Shown here piece after piece: positions 1 to 7,950 of a stretch of 19,172 nt of DNA (positions are counted from its first letter, which is position 1; the number at the start of each line of letters is the position of its first letter). The position numbers were made by a program, and so were the translations under genes. A model generated the notes under the pieces. It did not search any database. It was not told the origin of the DNA and worked only from the letters and a program-made list of their open reading frames with translations. This DNA comes from Clostridiales bacterium (GTDB taxonomy: Bacteria; Bacillota; Clostridia; Lachnospirales; CAG-274): positions 1 to 19,172 of the forward strand of contig JAJQBF010000094.1 of assembly GCA_021203425.1 (NCBI GenBank), written 5' to 3'.

Positions 1-88
1 CATCATTTATCTTTGAAATATATTGTTATAAACAAACATATCTAAAAGAATGATGCCTTTAAAACAAATTTATTAATTTACGAAAACA

Positions 89-1555
89 TCAGCCGAGTCT
101 TGACCTTATAAAACCCTCTATTTCTTCTTTATTTATGCATATATCGTGAAGAACAGGGCGCTTTTCGATGTCTTTTATAGGTGACGGAACAGGAGTTCCG
201 CTGACCTCCGACAGAGTTCTTACAGCCTCAAAGGGGTCGATTCCCTTATATTCGGTGTCTATTGCAGCTAAAACGTCCTTTGCAAACTTAAAGGGGCTTG
301 CTGTTGAAACAACAACCGTATGGGTTTCGTCCTTGGTTTCTGCTTTATATTTCATATATGAGTTATAAGCAACAGCCGTATGAGTGTCCAAAACATAGCC
401 TTCTTTTTCAAAGACTTCCTTTATAATTCCGAAGGTTTCCTCTTCCGTACTATATTCACCTATAAACGAAGAGTCCGTAGCTGAAAAGCTGTATTCTCCT
501 TCACCTGTAAGCTGTTTCATTTTTTGACTTACGGTTTCCGCATCGCTTAAATGATAGAGAAGTCTTTCAAGGTTTGAGGAAATAAGAATGTCCATTGAAG
601 GAGAAGATGTGAGAATAAATTCTCTGTCTGCATTATATTCCCCTGTTTTAAAGAAATCATATAAAACCTTATTTTCATTTGAAGCGCATATAAGCTTATC
701 TACAGGAAGACCCATATTTTTAGCGTAATAACCGGCTAAAATATTTCCGAAATTTCCCGTAGGCACAACAAAATTGATTTTTTCGCCTGACTTAACTCTA
801 CCGGCTTTAACCATCTGGGCATATGCATAGAAATAATAAACAATCTGGGGCGCAAGTCTGCCTATGTTAATGGAATTAGCCGAAGAAAATACATAACCCT
901 TGCCGGCAAGCTCTTCCTTAAGGGCTTTATCCGTAAAAGCCTTTTTAACCGCTGTCTGGCAGTCATCAAAATTTCCTCTTATGCCGGCAACACAAGTGTT
1001 TTTGCCTTCCTGCGTAACCATTTGTTTTCTTTGAACATCGGAAACACCGTCCTGGGGAAAGAAAACAATTATTCCCGTTCCCTCAACATCGGCAAAGCCC
1101 TCTAAAGCCGCCTTGCCTGTGTCGCCGCTTGTTGCCGTTAAAATAACAATCTGTCTGTCTTCTCCATTCTTTTTTGCCGAAGTTTTAAGAAGGTAAGGAA
1201 GAATTGACAGCGCCATATCTTTAAAAGCAATTGTTTTGCCGTGAAAAAGCTCTAAAACGCCGCAGTCTGCCGTTTCTTTAAGAGGTGCAATAAGAGGTGT
1301 GTCAAACTTTTTGTCATATGCCCCGTTTATGCAGTATTTAAGCTCTTCCTCTGTAAAGTCGTCTAAAACAAGCCTTAAAACCCTGTAGGCAAGCTCTCTG
1401 TAATCCATTGTTAAAATTTCGTCAAGTTTAAAATCGATTTTAGGAACAGCCTCGGGAACATAAAGTCCTCCATCATCGGCTATTCCCTTTAAAATTGCCT
1501 GAGAGGCTGTTATATAGTTTTTATCCCCTCTTGTACTTTTATAAAGCAAAGCCAT
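89..1555 (-). CDS. thrC: Threonine synthase (PLP-dependent)
   Basis: Converts O-phospho-L-homoserine to L-threonine and phosphate, the last step of threonine synthesis, in the cytoplasm. The protein is 488 aa, the usual length of the long-type threonine synthase. Visible motifs are HGKTIAFKDMAL, with the PLP Schiff-base lysine at K112, the phosphate-binding SGDTGKAALEGF, and the family-typical SANSINIGRLAPQIVYY and VPTGNFGNILAGYYAKNMG. The start chosen is the ATG at 1553-1555, preceded by a GGAGG ribosome site near 1565-1569; an upstream in-frame extension has no support and would overlap the neighbouring gene. The stop is TGA. It lies about 34 bases after the readthrough stop of the preceding secreted-protein gene, so it may be the last cistron of the long fatty-acid transcript or have its own promoter. 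I see neither a promoter nor a terminator for it. Its presence here is metabolically unrelated to lipid synthesis. Identification is secure. Confidence 0.96.
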   Translation of the reverse strand: MALLYKSTRGDKNYITASQAILKGIADDGGLYVPEAVPKIDFKLDEILTMDYRELAYRVLRLVLDDFTEEELKYCINGAYDKKFDTPLIAPLKETADCGVLELFHGKTIAFKDMALSILPYLLKTSAKKNGEDRQIVILTATSGDTGKAALEGFADVEGTGIIVFFPQDGVSDVQRKQMVTQEGKNTCVAGIRGNFDDCQTAVKKAFTDKALKEELAGKGYVFSSANSINIGRLAPQIVYYFYAYAQMVKAGRVKSGEKINFVVPTGNFGNILAGYYAKNMGLPVDKLICASNENKVLYDFFKTGEYNADREFILTSSPSMDILISSNLERLLYHLSDAETVSQKMKQLTGEGEYSFSATDSSFIGEYSTEEETFGIIKEVFEKEGYVLDTHTAVAYNSYMKYKAETKDETHTVVVSTASPFKFAKDVLAAIDTEYKGIDPFEAVRTLSEVSGTPVPSPIKDIEKRPVLHDICINKEEIEGFIRSRLG

Positions 1556-1589
1556 TTTAATATGCCTCCGTTTCAAATTTATTAATATC

Positions 1590-1805
1590 TTAATTATTAA
1601 TATAAATGCTCCTTGTGCTTTCAACATAGCTGACTTCACAGTCAAAATATTCCGAAACAAATCTTAAAGGAATCATTGCCGAGCCGTCAGCCAAAACAGG
1701 CGCCGCCGAAAGCTCTTTAACCACTCCGTTTACATAGGCCACCATACAGTCCATAGTAAGCCTGAGTTCAGTACCGTCTTTTACGGCAATTGCCGTTTTT
1801 GTAGC
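1590..1805 (-). pseudogene. In-frame 3' remainder of stalk-domain gene after an amber codon
   Basis: Reading on past the TAG at 1806-1808 in the same frame gives 71 further codons without a stop (ATKTAIAVKDG ... SAMIPLRFVSEYF ... TRSIYINN) and a TAA at 1590-1592. This is exactly the missing second half of the copper amine oxidase N-terminal-like (stalk) domain begun in 1806-2423. The intact relative at 18125-19117 aligns across the break: EVEWD-stop-ATKTA against DVGYD-S-ETRTI, so the stop replaces one residue with no frameshift. There is no ribosome site or start codon after the TAG that would make this a separate gene. It may be the dead 3' part of a recently broken gene, a readthrough product, or the trace of a sequencing error. 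The frame and homology are seen directly; the cause is not decided. Confidence 0.85.
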
Positions 1806-2423
1806 CTAATCCCATTCTACTTCTGCGCCTAAAGCCTCAAAAACCGCCCTCATAGGCACCATTGTTGTTCCGTTTTCTATGTAGGGTGCCTGTTGGAATG
1901 AAAGTTTTTCACCGTTTAAGTATATGCTGAGTGTACCGGATAAAGACGAAACCGCCCCGCTTATCTTTTTATAAGCCGCCCCGTAGTTGCTGACGGAGGT
2001 AAGTGTTATACTCCCGTCTTCGTTTGCCGCCTCACTGCCGTTTGTGGCAATTGTTCCCCGGTTAAAATCGGAACTTTTGGTAACAACCAGTTTTAAGTCA
2101 GCCGAGCCTTCATTAATTACAATAGAGCCTGTTCCTGAATTAAACCAGGAATCTTCCCATAAAAAGTCTGCTTTGTTGCCTGCTAAATCAGCTGTCATTT
2201 CCTCGATAGCATACTCATAGGAGAGCTTTGCGCCTACATATTCAATGTGAAAGGTCACAGTTGAATCGGTTATATCTGTTATTGTCAAAAAATATTCCGC
2301 TCCGTCAATATCAGGCGCAAAATCGTATGAAAACTGTTCAATATCCCCCTCTTCGGCAAAAACAACGCCGTAAGAGGAAAAGGCAATAACAGCCGCCAGG
2401 AAAATATTTAAAAATTTCCTCAT
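1806..2423 (-). CDS. Secreted stalk-domain (copper amine oxidase N-terminal-like) protein, truncated by TAG
   Basis: Function unknown. The start is the ATG at 2421-2423 with GGGAGG at 2431-2436, giving MRKFLNIFLAAVIAF and a signal peptide probably cut near residues 23-24 (VFA-EE). Residues about 25-165 form a beta-rich region (FAPDIDGAEYFLTITDITDS, a GSADLKLVVTKSSDF stretch) in which I recognise no named family. From about residue 166 a stalk domain begins (LSIYLNGEKLSFQQAPYIENGTTMVPMRAVFEALGAEVEWD) and is cut at codon 206 by TAG. As written the product is 205 aa and ends mid-domain; with the stop passed it would be 277 aa. It lies 22 bases after the DUF2334 gene and 250 bases before thrC, all on one strand, so it is probably co-transcribed. 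Stalk domains usually occur in secreted or wall-associated proteins of clostridia. The half domain may not fold properly. Confidence 0.8.
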   Translation of the reverse strand: MRKFLNIFLAAVIAFSSYGVVFAEEGDIEQFSYDFAPDIDGAEYFLTITDITDSTVTFHIEYVGAKLSYEYAIEEMTADLAGNKADFLWEDSWFNSGTGSIVINEGSADLKLVVTKSSDFNRGTIATNGSEAANEDGSITLTSVSNYGAAYKKISGAVSSLSGTLSIYLNGEKLSFQQAPYIENGTTMVPMRAVFEALGAEVEWD

Positions 2424-2445
2424 ATATTTCCCTCCCAAAAAAAAT

Positions 2446-3822
2446 TTACTGTAAATATTCCTCAAAATCGGTAAATGTATATCCGTCGCCTATAATTTTA
2501 TCAGTCATTACAGGCAAAGCCCAATACGGTGTATAATACCAGTTTCTGACGCCCCACGGGGTAGTATCTATTTCGATTTTTTCAAAATCTATACTGGGGT
2601 GGAAGAAAAGCCCAACAACACAGCCTTTGTCTTCACAGTCCTGAATTCTTTCAAGCATATCATCAAGCTCATAAATATTGTTGAGATAATAAGCCGGAAG
2701 AGGAACATAAGTAACCGTGTGTCCGTCAGAGGCTGTTTTTGTTTTTACATATTTTGACTTATTAAGGTTCAAAAAGCCTGCCCCTTGGAAAATAACGGAA
2801 TAAACCTCCTCTGCCATTTTAAGGTCGGAAAGACTCGCTCCGTAGTGGGGAAACTCCCACATTGAATTGTCAAAGCCCAACATCTCCGCATTATCCCTTG
2901 CCATAACAAGTCTTTCGGCTCTCTCCTGCCTCGAAAGAGTTGAAATATGCCCGAATTCAAAACCGTCGGCAGAGAAATAATTGTCAAACTGGTGAGTATA
3001 GCCGTGGATAATTATTTTGCCACCTTTGTCAATAAGATAATCGAGGGTATACATAAAATCCGCCGTATAGGTGTTTGTCATTTTCGTAAGGTCAACGTCA
3101 ATTCCCTCATCGGGGTTTACATACCTTAATATTGCGGCAATATAAAATGTCTGTTCACGTCTTTCTAAATATTCTCCCACAGCCCTCAGCTTTTCAAGAC
3201 CTTCGTCTGTATATCTGGGGCTTTGGCAGTAACCATCGGGGGTTATGTCTTCAAGACGAAGAACTGCCGGCTTGCTGTCTTCAGACTTTACAAGCTCCGG
3301 AAGGTCAGATGTGTCTGTTTTGCGATAGTATATATAAGCCTTGTCATTTTCGCCGTCGAAAACCGCCGCAAGCCCTATACCCTTTACTATTTTATAAAAG
3401 GATATAAAACATCTGCCGTCTATTTCCATAAAATACGGATTTATTTTTTCCCCGCTGTAGCCAGAAAAAATAAAATTGTCAAGCTTAACACCGTATTCCT
3501 CGGAATTCTCGCCCATAGGAGAAACAATTTTGTCATAGGTTTCCTCAAAGGGCACATAAAGTCTGCCGCTGTAGAAATATGTTTCAACATTCAGAGGCTC
3601 GTCCAAAAAATATATTTCCGTTGGAGCATCTTTCAGCGTAAAAAGATTTTCTTCTCCCTGTTGTCTGTTTAAACTTATCGTTTCGGAGGTATAGTCATCA
3701 TTTATTGTCTTAAGCCCTGCTTTAATCTCCGAATAAGAATAAATTAAATACACACAAACTGCCGCAATAACCGCAAGCAGAAAAACCACTGTAAAAATTT
3801 TCAGTAATTTCTTTTTATTCAT
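2446..3822 (-). CDS. Membrane-anchored DUF2334 / polysaccharide deacetylase-like protein
   Basis: The protein is 458 aa from the ATG at 3820-3822, which has a GGAG ribosome site a few bases upstream. Residues about 7-29 are a single N-terminal membrane segment, so the rest is probably outside the cell. Residues about 60-168 contain two weak stalk-like repeats (LYVPFEETYDKIV; CFISFYKIVKGIGLAAVFDGENDKAYIYY). Residues about 185-458 look like the DUF2334 branch of the NodB-like carbohydrate deacetylase fold: RLEDITP (189-195), HGYTHQ (273-278), WEFPHYGAS (322-330) and FFHPS (406-410), with conserved Asp and His residues that could bind a metal. By family, a role in removing acetyl groups from a cell-surface or extracellular glycan is possible, but the substrate is unknown. 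It overlaps the accA end by 8 bases, which implies co-transcription and translational coupling with the fatty-acid operon. The domain call is fairly firm; enzymatic activity is inference. Confidence 0.82.
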   Translation of the reverse strand: MNKKKLLKIFTVVFLLAVIAAVCVYLIYSYSEIKAGLKTINDDYTSETISLNRQQGEENLFTLKDAPTEIYFLDEPLNVETYFYSGRLYVPFEETYDKIVSPMGENSEEYGVKLDNFIFSGYSGEKINPYFMEIDGRCFISFYKIVKGIGLAAVFDGENDKAYIYYRKTDTSDLPELVKSEDSKPAVLRLEDITPDGYCQSPRYTDEGLEKLRAVGEYLERREQTFYIAAILRYVNPDEGIDVDLTKMTNTYTADFMYTLDYLIDKGGKIIIHGYTHQFDNYFSADGFEFGHISTLSRQERAERLVMARDNAEMLGFDNSMWEFPHYGASLSDLKMAEEVYSVIFQGAGFLNLNKSKYVKTKTASDGHTVTYVPLPAYYLNNIYELDDMLERIQDCEDKGCVVGLFFHPSIDFEKIEIDTTPWGVRNWYYTPYWALPVMTDKIIGDGYTFTDFEEYLQ

Positions 3823-4609
3823 TATACACTCCAAAGGCTCTGAATCTCTTATATCTGTTTTCGGCTATTTCTTCGGGAGAATAAGCCATTAAAACAGGTA
3901 GCTCCTCTTGAAGGTTGTGTTTAATTAAATTTGCGGTAAACTCGAAGTCCTCTCCGGCTCCCCCGGGAACCTCTTCGATAACCTTTTCGATTACTCCCAA
4001 ATCATAAAGATCCTTAACGGTAATTTTCATAATGTCGGCTGCCTCTTCTGCTCTTGAGCCGTCCTTCCAAAGTATGGAGGCAAAGCCCTCGGGAGAAAGA
4101 ATAGCATAAACCGAATTTTCAAGCATCCAAACTCTGTCTGCCGTTGCAAGGGCAATAGCGCCGCCGCTGCCGCCCTCACCTATTATAATGGAAATAATAG
4201 GTGTTTTAAGACCTGAAAGTTCATAAAGGTTTCTGGCGATAGCCTCACCCTGACCTCTTTCTTCTGCCCCTACTCCGCAGTAAGCTCCGGAAGTATTAAC
4301 AAAACAAATAGCGGGTCTGTGGAATTTCTCGGCCTGTTTCATAAGCCTTAATGCCTTCCTATAGCCTTCGGGGTGAGCCTGACCGAAGTTTCTTTCCATA
4401 TTTTCTTTTAAATCCTTGCCCTTTTGAATACCTATTACGGTAACGGGAATATCATTAAACCAAGCCAAGCCCCCTACTACAGCTTTGTCGTCTGCAAAAA
4501 GCCTGTCTCCGTGAAGTTCAAGAAAACCCGTAAAACAATGGTTTATATAGTCAAGAGCAGTCGGTCTTGTTGTAAGACGGGCTATTTTTACTTTATCATA
4601 TGCTTTCAC
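3815..4609 (-). CDS. accA: Acetyl-CoA carboxylase carboxyltransferase, alpha subunit
   Basis: With AccD it transfers the carboxyl group from carboxybiotin to acetyl-CoA, making malonyl-CoA for fatty acid synthesis. At 264 aa it is the short Gram-positive type without the longer N-terminal part of the E. coli protein. Recognisable stretches are RPTALDYINHCFTGFLELHGDR at the N-terminus, FGQAHPEGYRKALRLMKQAEKF, the crotonase-fold SIIIGEGGSGGAIALATADR oxyanion region, and MLENSVYAILSPEGFASILW. The start is GTG at 4607-4609, overlapping the accD TGA by four bases (GTGA), the classic arrangement for coupled synthesis of two subunits of one complex. The biotin carrier AccB and biotin carboxylase AccC are not in this window. 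Identification is secure. Confidence 0.96.
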   Translation of the reverse strand: MKAYDKVKIARLTTRPTALDYINHCFTGFLELHGDRLFADDKAVVGGLAWFNDIPVTVIGIQKGKDLKENMERNFGQAHPEGYRKALRLMKQAEKFHRPAICFVNTSGAYCGVGAEERGQGEAIARNLYELSGLKTPIISIIIGEGGSGGAIALATADRVWMLENSVYAILSPEGFASILWKDGSRAEEAADIMKITVKDLYDLGVIEKVIEEVPGGAGEDFEFTANLIKHNLQEELPVLMAYSPEEIAENRYKRFRAFGVYNE

Positions 4610-5526
4610 TGCTCTTTACCTCCTTTGTTGTAGTGTAATTTTATAATCTCAGCAAGCCTCTTAGGCATATCTTCTCTTTTGACAATCATATCAACAAAAC
4701 CGTGGGCAAGCTGAAATTCTGCCGTTTGGAAGTCATCGGGAAGTTTTTGCTTAATTGTTCCCTCTATAACTCTTCTGCCTGCAAAGCCTATAAGGGCTTT
4801 CGGCTCCGCAATAATTATATCTCCCAGCATAGCAAACGAGGCGGAAACTCCCCCTGTTGTGGGGTCTGTCAGGACAGATATGTAAAGCTGCCCTGCATCG
4901 GATAATTTAGCCGCAGCCGCCGAAGTCTTTGCCATCTGCATAAGGGAAATAATTCCCTCCTGCATTCTTGCACCGCCGGAGGCAGCGAAAATTATAGTGG
5001 GGAGCTTGTTTTCGGCGCCGTATTCAAAGGCTCTTGTAAGCTTTTCGCCTACTACCGAACCCATTGAAGCCATTATAAAGGAAGAATCCATAGCGCCTAT
5101 AACACAGTCGCAGCCGCCTATTTTTGCCCTTCCCGTTATAACAGCGTCTTTAATTCCCGTTTTTTTCTGCATTGCGGCAATTTTTTCTTCATATTCCGGA
5201 AAGTTAAGGGGGTTTGCCGCTGTCATATTTGCGTCAAACTCTGTGAAAGTCCCTTTGTCAACGGTTATATAAATTCTTTCCTTTGCGCTTATTCTGAAAT
5301 ATCTTCCGCATTTAGGGCAGATTTTATATTTTCCGGCTTCTTTTTTGGAAATTTCACTTCCGCAGCCTTTACACTTAACCTTAATTTCCGGCGCTTTGTC
5401 GGTTTCAAAACCTGTTTTTTCCGTTTCAACAGGTGTTGCAACGGCTTTTTTTATAACAATATCGTCTTTCTTTTTAAATATTTTATGAACCAAGGGTGCA
5501 TATTTAGATTTACCGAATAAAGCCAC
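4606..5526 (-). CDS. accD: Acetyl-CoA carboxylase carboxyltransferase, beta subunit
   Basis: Forms the carboxyltransferase tetramer with AccA. The 306-aa protein has the expected zinc ribbon C52-x2-C55-x14-C70-x2-C73 (CKGCGSEIS ... CPKCGRYF), then the crotonase-type core with GDCVIGAMDSSFIMASMGSVVGEK-like and FAASGGARMQEGIISLMQMAKT segments and DPTTGGVSASFAMLGD. A linker of about 30 residues between the N-terminus (MALFGKSKYAP) and the zinc ribbon is rich in charged residues and Thr/Val. The start is GTG at 5524-5526 with AAAGGAG about ten bases upstream. It follows fabZ by 16 bases and overlaps accA. In streptococcal operons accC sits between fabZ and accD; here it does not. Identification is secure. 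Confidence 0.96.
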   Translation of the reverse strand: MALFGKSKYAPLVHKIFKKKDDIVIKKAVATPVETEKTGFETDKAPEIKVKCKGCGSEISKKEAGKYKICPKCGRYFRISAKERIYITVDKGTFTEFDANMTAANPLNFPEYEEKIAAMQKKTGIKDAVITGRAKIGGCDCVIGAMDSSFIMASMGSVVGEKLTRAFEYGAENKLPTIIFAASGGARMQEGIISLMQMAKTSAAAAKLSDAGQLYISVLTDPTTGGVSASFAMLGDIIIAEPKALIGFAGRRVIEGTIKQKLPDDFQTAEFQLAHGFVDMIVKREDMPKRLAEIIKLHYNKGGKEQ

Positions 5527-5542
5527 CTCGATAATCTCCTTT

Positions 5543-5965
5543 CTATGCGATAATGAAAGTTAACTCGCCTTCGGCAACCTTCTTATCTCCCACATATGCC
5601 ACAGCTTTTCCTACACCGGCAACCTTCTTCAGTTTCATAATTTCCATTTTAAGTCTGAGCTGGTCTCCGGGAACAACCTGCCCTCTGAACTTACACTTGT
5701 CTATTGCTCCGAAAAGAGGTGTTTTTCCCTTATATTCGGGCATGGAAAGAATTGCCACTGCTCCTGCCTGAGCTAAAGCCTCCATTATAAGAACACCGGG
5801 CATAACAGGTCTGCCGGGGAAGTGACCCTGAAAAAAGGCCTCATTCATAGTTACGTTTTTAATGGCAACAACCTTCTTGCCCTCTTCAATCTCCAAAACT
5901 CTGTCAATAAGCAGCATAGGGTATCTGTGGGGAAGAGTTGCCATAATTTCATTTATATCCATCAT
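5543..5965 (-). CDS. fabZ: 3-hydroxyacyl-ACP dehydratase FabZ
   Basis: Dehydrates (3R)-hydroxyacyl-ACP to trans-2-enoyl-ACP in chain elongation. The protein is 140 aa from the ATG at 5963-5965, with GGAGG about ten bases upstream; the GTG at 5983 lies inside the end of fabF and is upstream of that ribosome site, so I reject it. The hot-dog fold signature is clear: LPHRYPMLLIDRV, then FFQGHFPGRPVMPGVLIMEALAQ with the catalytic histidine H48 and glutamate E62. It ends with TAG, the only other TAG stop among the genes of this window, and the accD ribosome site follows at once. No FabA or FabM is visible, so how unsaturated chains are made cannot be read from this window. It lies 5 bases after fabF. 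Confidence 0.96.
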   Translation of the reverse strand: MMDINEIMATLPHRYPMLLIDRVLEIEEGKKVVAIKNVTMNEAFFQGHFPGRPVMPGVLIMEALAQAGAVAILSMPEYKGKTPLFGAIDKCKFRGQVVPGDQLRLKMEIMKLKKVAGVGKAVAYVGDKKVAEGELTFIIA

Positions 5966-5970
5966 AGGTT

Positions 5971-7203
5971 TTATTCCTCCCACTTTTTAAAACAGAGAAC
6001 ACCGTTGTGACCACCGAAACCCAGTGTATTAGAAAGGGCATATTTAAGCTCTCTTTCTTTACCCTGATTTACTGTGTAGTCAAGGTCAAGATCCGGGTCG
6101 GGGGTTGTATATCCTATTGTAGGGGGTACAAAATTATTTTTAATTGCAAGTACCGAGGCTATAGCCTCGATTGCTCCTGTGGCGCCTAATAAGTGACCTG
6201 TCATAGACTTTGTAGAGCTTATTGAAATATCATAAGCCCTGTCTCCGAAAAGATCCTTAATTGCCCTTGTTTCCATTTTATCGTTTAAGACTGTAGATGT
6301 TCCGTGAGCGTTTATATAGTCTACAGTGTCTGTTCCTGCCTCGTCAATAGCCGCCTTCATAGCAAGTCTTGCGCCTTCGCCGTCTTCCTTAGGCGCTGTA
6401 ATGTGATAAGCGTCGTCTGTTGCGCCGTAGCCTACTATTTCGCCGTAGATTTTAGCGCCCCTTGCCTTAGTGTGTTCAAGCTCTTCAAGGAACAAAACAC
6501 CTGAGCCTTCGCCTATAACGAAACCGCTTCTGTTTAAATCGAAGGGGGTTGATGCCTTTGTAGGGTCTTCACTGCCTGTAAGTGTTCTTGCGGAGCAGAA
6601 ACCTGCAACACCTATTTTTGTAATAGGAGCCTCGGCGCCGCCGGCTAAAATCATATCGGAATAGCCGTGTTTAATATTTCTGAAAGCCTCGCCTATAGCG
6701 TGAGTTGAAGATGCACAGGCTGTAACTATACAGGTACAGATGCCCTTTGCCCCAACCTGAATTGCTACGTTTCCGGCTGCCATATTTGTAATTGCCATAG
6801 GGATAAAGAAAGGACTTACCCTTCTTGCGCCGCCGGTATGCATTTTTATAACCTGCTCCTCAATAGTAGCGATACCGCCGATACCCGAGCCGATTATAAC
6901 GCCGAAACGCTCCATATTTTCTTTTGATGTGTCAACACCCGAATCCTTCATACATTCATCGGCAGCCACCATAGCATACTGACAGAAGGTATCAAGTCTT
7001 TTCTGTTCCTTTTTGCCTATTACTCCGTCGGCAGTAAAGTCTTTAACCTGACCGGCTACTTTAGCCTTAAGGTCTGATGTGTCGAATTTTTCTATAAGGC
7101 TTATACCGCATTTTCCGCTTTTAAGACCCTCCCAAAATTCGGGAACGCTGTTTCCCAAGGGAGTAACGGCTCCAAGCCCTGTTATAACTACTCTGTTCGC
7201 CAT
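5971..7203 (-). CDS. fabF: Beta-ketoacyl-ACP synthase II
   Basis: Condenses malonyl-ACP with growing acyl-ACP chains. At 410 aa it has the normal length. The thiolase-fold catalytic triad is visible: C163 in TACASSTHAIGEA, H300 in NAHGTST and H337 in STKSMTGHLLGATGA; FGGHNGVLCF near the C-terminus is also typical. The ATG at 7201-7203 has a GGAGG site about eight bases upstream and lies 12 bases after the fabG stop. In the streptococcal order fabF is followed by accB, but here fabZ follows directly. Identification is secure. Confidence 0.97.
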   Translation of the reverse strand: MANRVVITGLGAVTPLGNSVPEFWEGLKSGKCGISLIEKFDTSDLKAKVAGQVKDFTADGVIGKKEQKRLDTFCQYAMVAADECMKDSGVDTSKENMERFGVIIGSGIGGIATIEEQVIKMHTGGARRVSPFFIPMAITNMAAGNVAIQVGAKGICTCIVTACASSTHAIGEAFRNIKHGYSDMILAGGAEAPITKIGVAGFCSARTLTGSEDPTKASTPFDLNRSGFVIGEGSGVLFLEELEHTKARGAKIYGEIVGYGATDDAYHITAPKEDGEGARLAMKAAIDEAGTDTVDYINAHGTSTVLNDKMETRAIKDLFGDRAYDISISSTKSMTGHLLGATGAIEAIASVLAIKNNFVPPTIGYTTPDPDLDLDYTVNQGKERELKYALSNTLGFGGHNGVLCFKKWEE

Positions 7204-7215
7204 TATAATTCCTCC

Positions 7216-7947
7216 TTACTGCATAACCATACCGCCGTCGCAATTTACGACCTGACCGGTTATATAATCGTTTTCGGCAAAAAATACGGCAACCTTAGCA
7301 ACATCTTCGGGAAGTCCCTGTCTGCCGAGAGGTATCTGGGCAAGCATTGCATTCTTAACGTCTTCGTTAAGTACATCTGTCATAGGTGTTTTAATAAAAC
7401 CGGGAGCAATAGCGTTGCAGGTGATTCCTCTTTGACCTAATTCTCTTGCCGCAGATTTTGTTATGCCCAAAACCCCTGCCTTACTGGCTGAATAGTTAAG
7501 CTGACCTACATTTCCCATTAAGCCTACAACGGAGCTTAAGTTTATAATGGCGCCTCTTCTCTGCTTAAGCATAATTTTAGAGGCGTGTTTTGTCATATTG
7601 AATGTACCTTTAAGATTAATTCTTATAACATCGTCAAAGTCCTTTTCCTTCATACGAAGAAGAAGACCGTCTCTTGTTATTCCTGCATTGTTTACAAGGA
7701 CGTCAACTGTGCCGAATTTTTCTTTTGCGCCCTTTACAAGGTTTTCTGCCTGTTCGAAGTCGCTTATGTCGGCCACAATACCTATACAGTCAACACCGAA
7801 ACTCTTTATTTCTTCTATTGTTTCATCGGGTATTTTAATATCGTTTATAACTATGTTGGCTCCCTTTGCGGCAAATGCCTTTGCTATAGCAAAGCCTATG
7901 CCTCTTGACGAACCTGTAACTATAACGGTTTTTCCTTTTAAGTTCAT
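7216..7947 (-). CDS. fabG: 3-oxoacyl-ACP reductase FabG
   Basis: NADPH-dependent reduction of 3-oxoacyl-ACP to (3R)-hydroxyacyl-ACP. It is a 243-aa classical short-chain dehydrogenase: nucleotide-binding TGSSRGIGFAIA at 11-21, NNAGITRDGLLLRM at 86-99, catalytic S139, Y152 and K156 (LSSVVGLMGNVGQLNYSASKAG), and IAPGFIKTPMT after it. The spacing of the catalytic residues matches E. coli FabG nearly one to one. The start is the ATG at 7945-7947 with GGGAGG upstream, only 3 bases after the fabD stop, so its ribosome site lies inside fabD. Position in a fatty-acid operon separates it from the many other SDR enzymes. Confidence 0.96.
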   Translation of the reverse strand: MNLKGKTVIVTGSSRGIGFAIAKAFAAKGANIVINDIKIPDETIEEIKSFGVDCIGIVADISDFEQAENLVKGAKEKFGTVDVLVNNAGITRDGLLLRMKEKDFDDVIRINLKGTFNMTKHASKIMLKQRRGAIINLSSVVGLMGNVGQLNYSASKAGVLGITKSAARELGQRGITCNAIAPGFIKTPMTDVLNEDVKNAMLAQIPLGRQGLPEDVAKVAVFFAENDYITGQVVNCDGGMVMQ

Positions 7948-7950
7948 AAA

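Noticed and set aside
1..88. Terminator or gene at the left edge after thrC
   Set aside because: Only a weak AAATT-AATA-AATTT stem; CATCAT at the edge could be a start codon on the minus strand but has no ribosome site.
3223..3672. A 149-codon plus-strand frame opposite the DUF2334 gene
   Set aside because: Antisense shadow of a gene with strong family motifs; no ribosome site or recognisable domain.
5543..5545. Genome-wide recoding of TAG as an explanation for the interrupted stalk gene
   Set aside because: fabZ ends at TAG at its normal length and is followed at once by the accD ribosome site, so TAG acts as a stop here. Local readthrough is not excluded.
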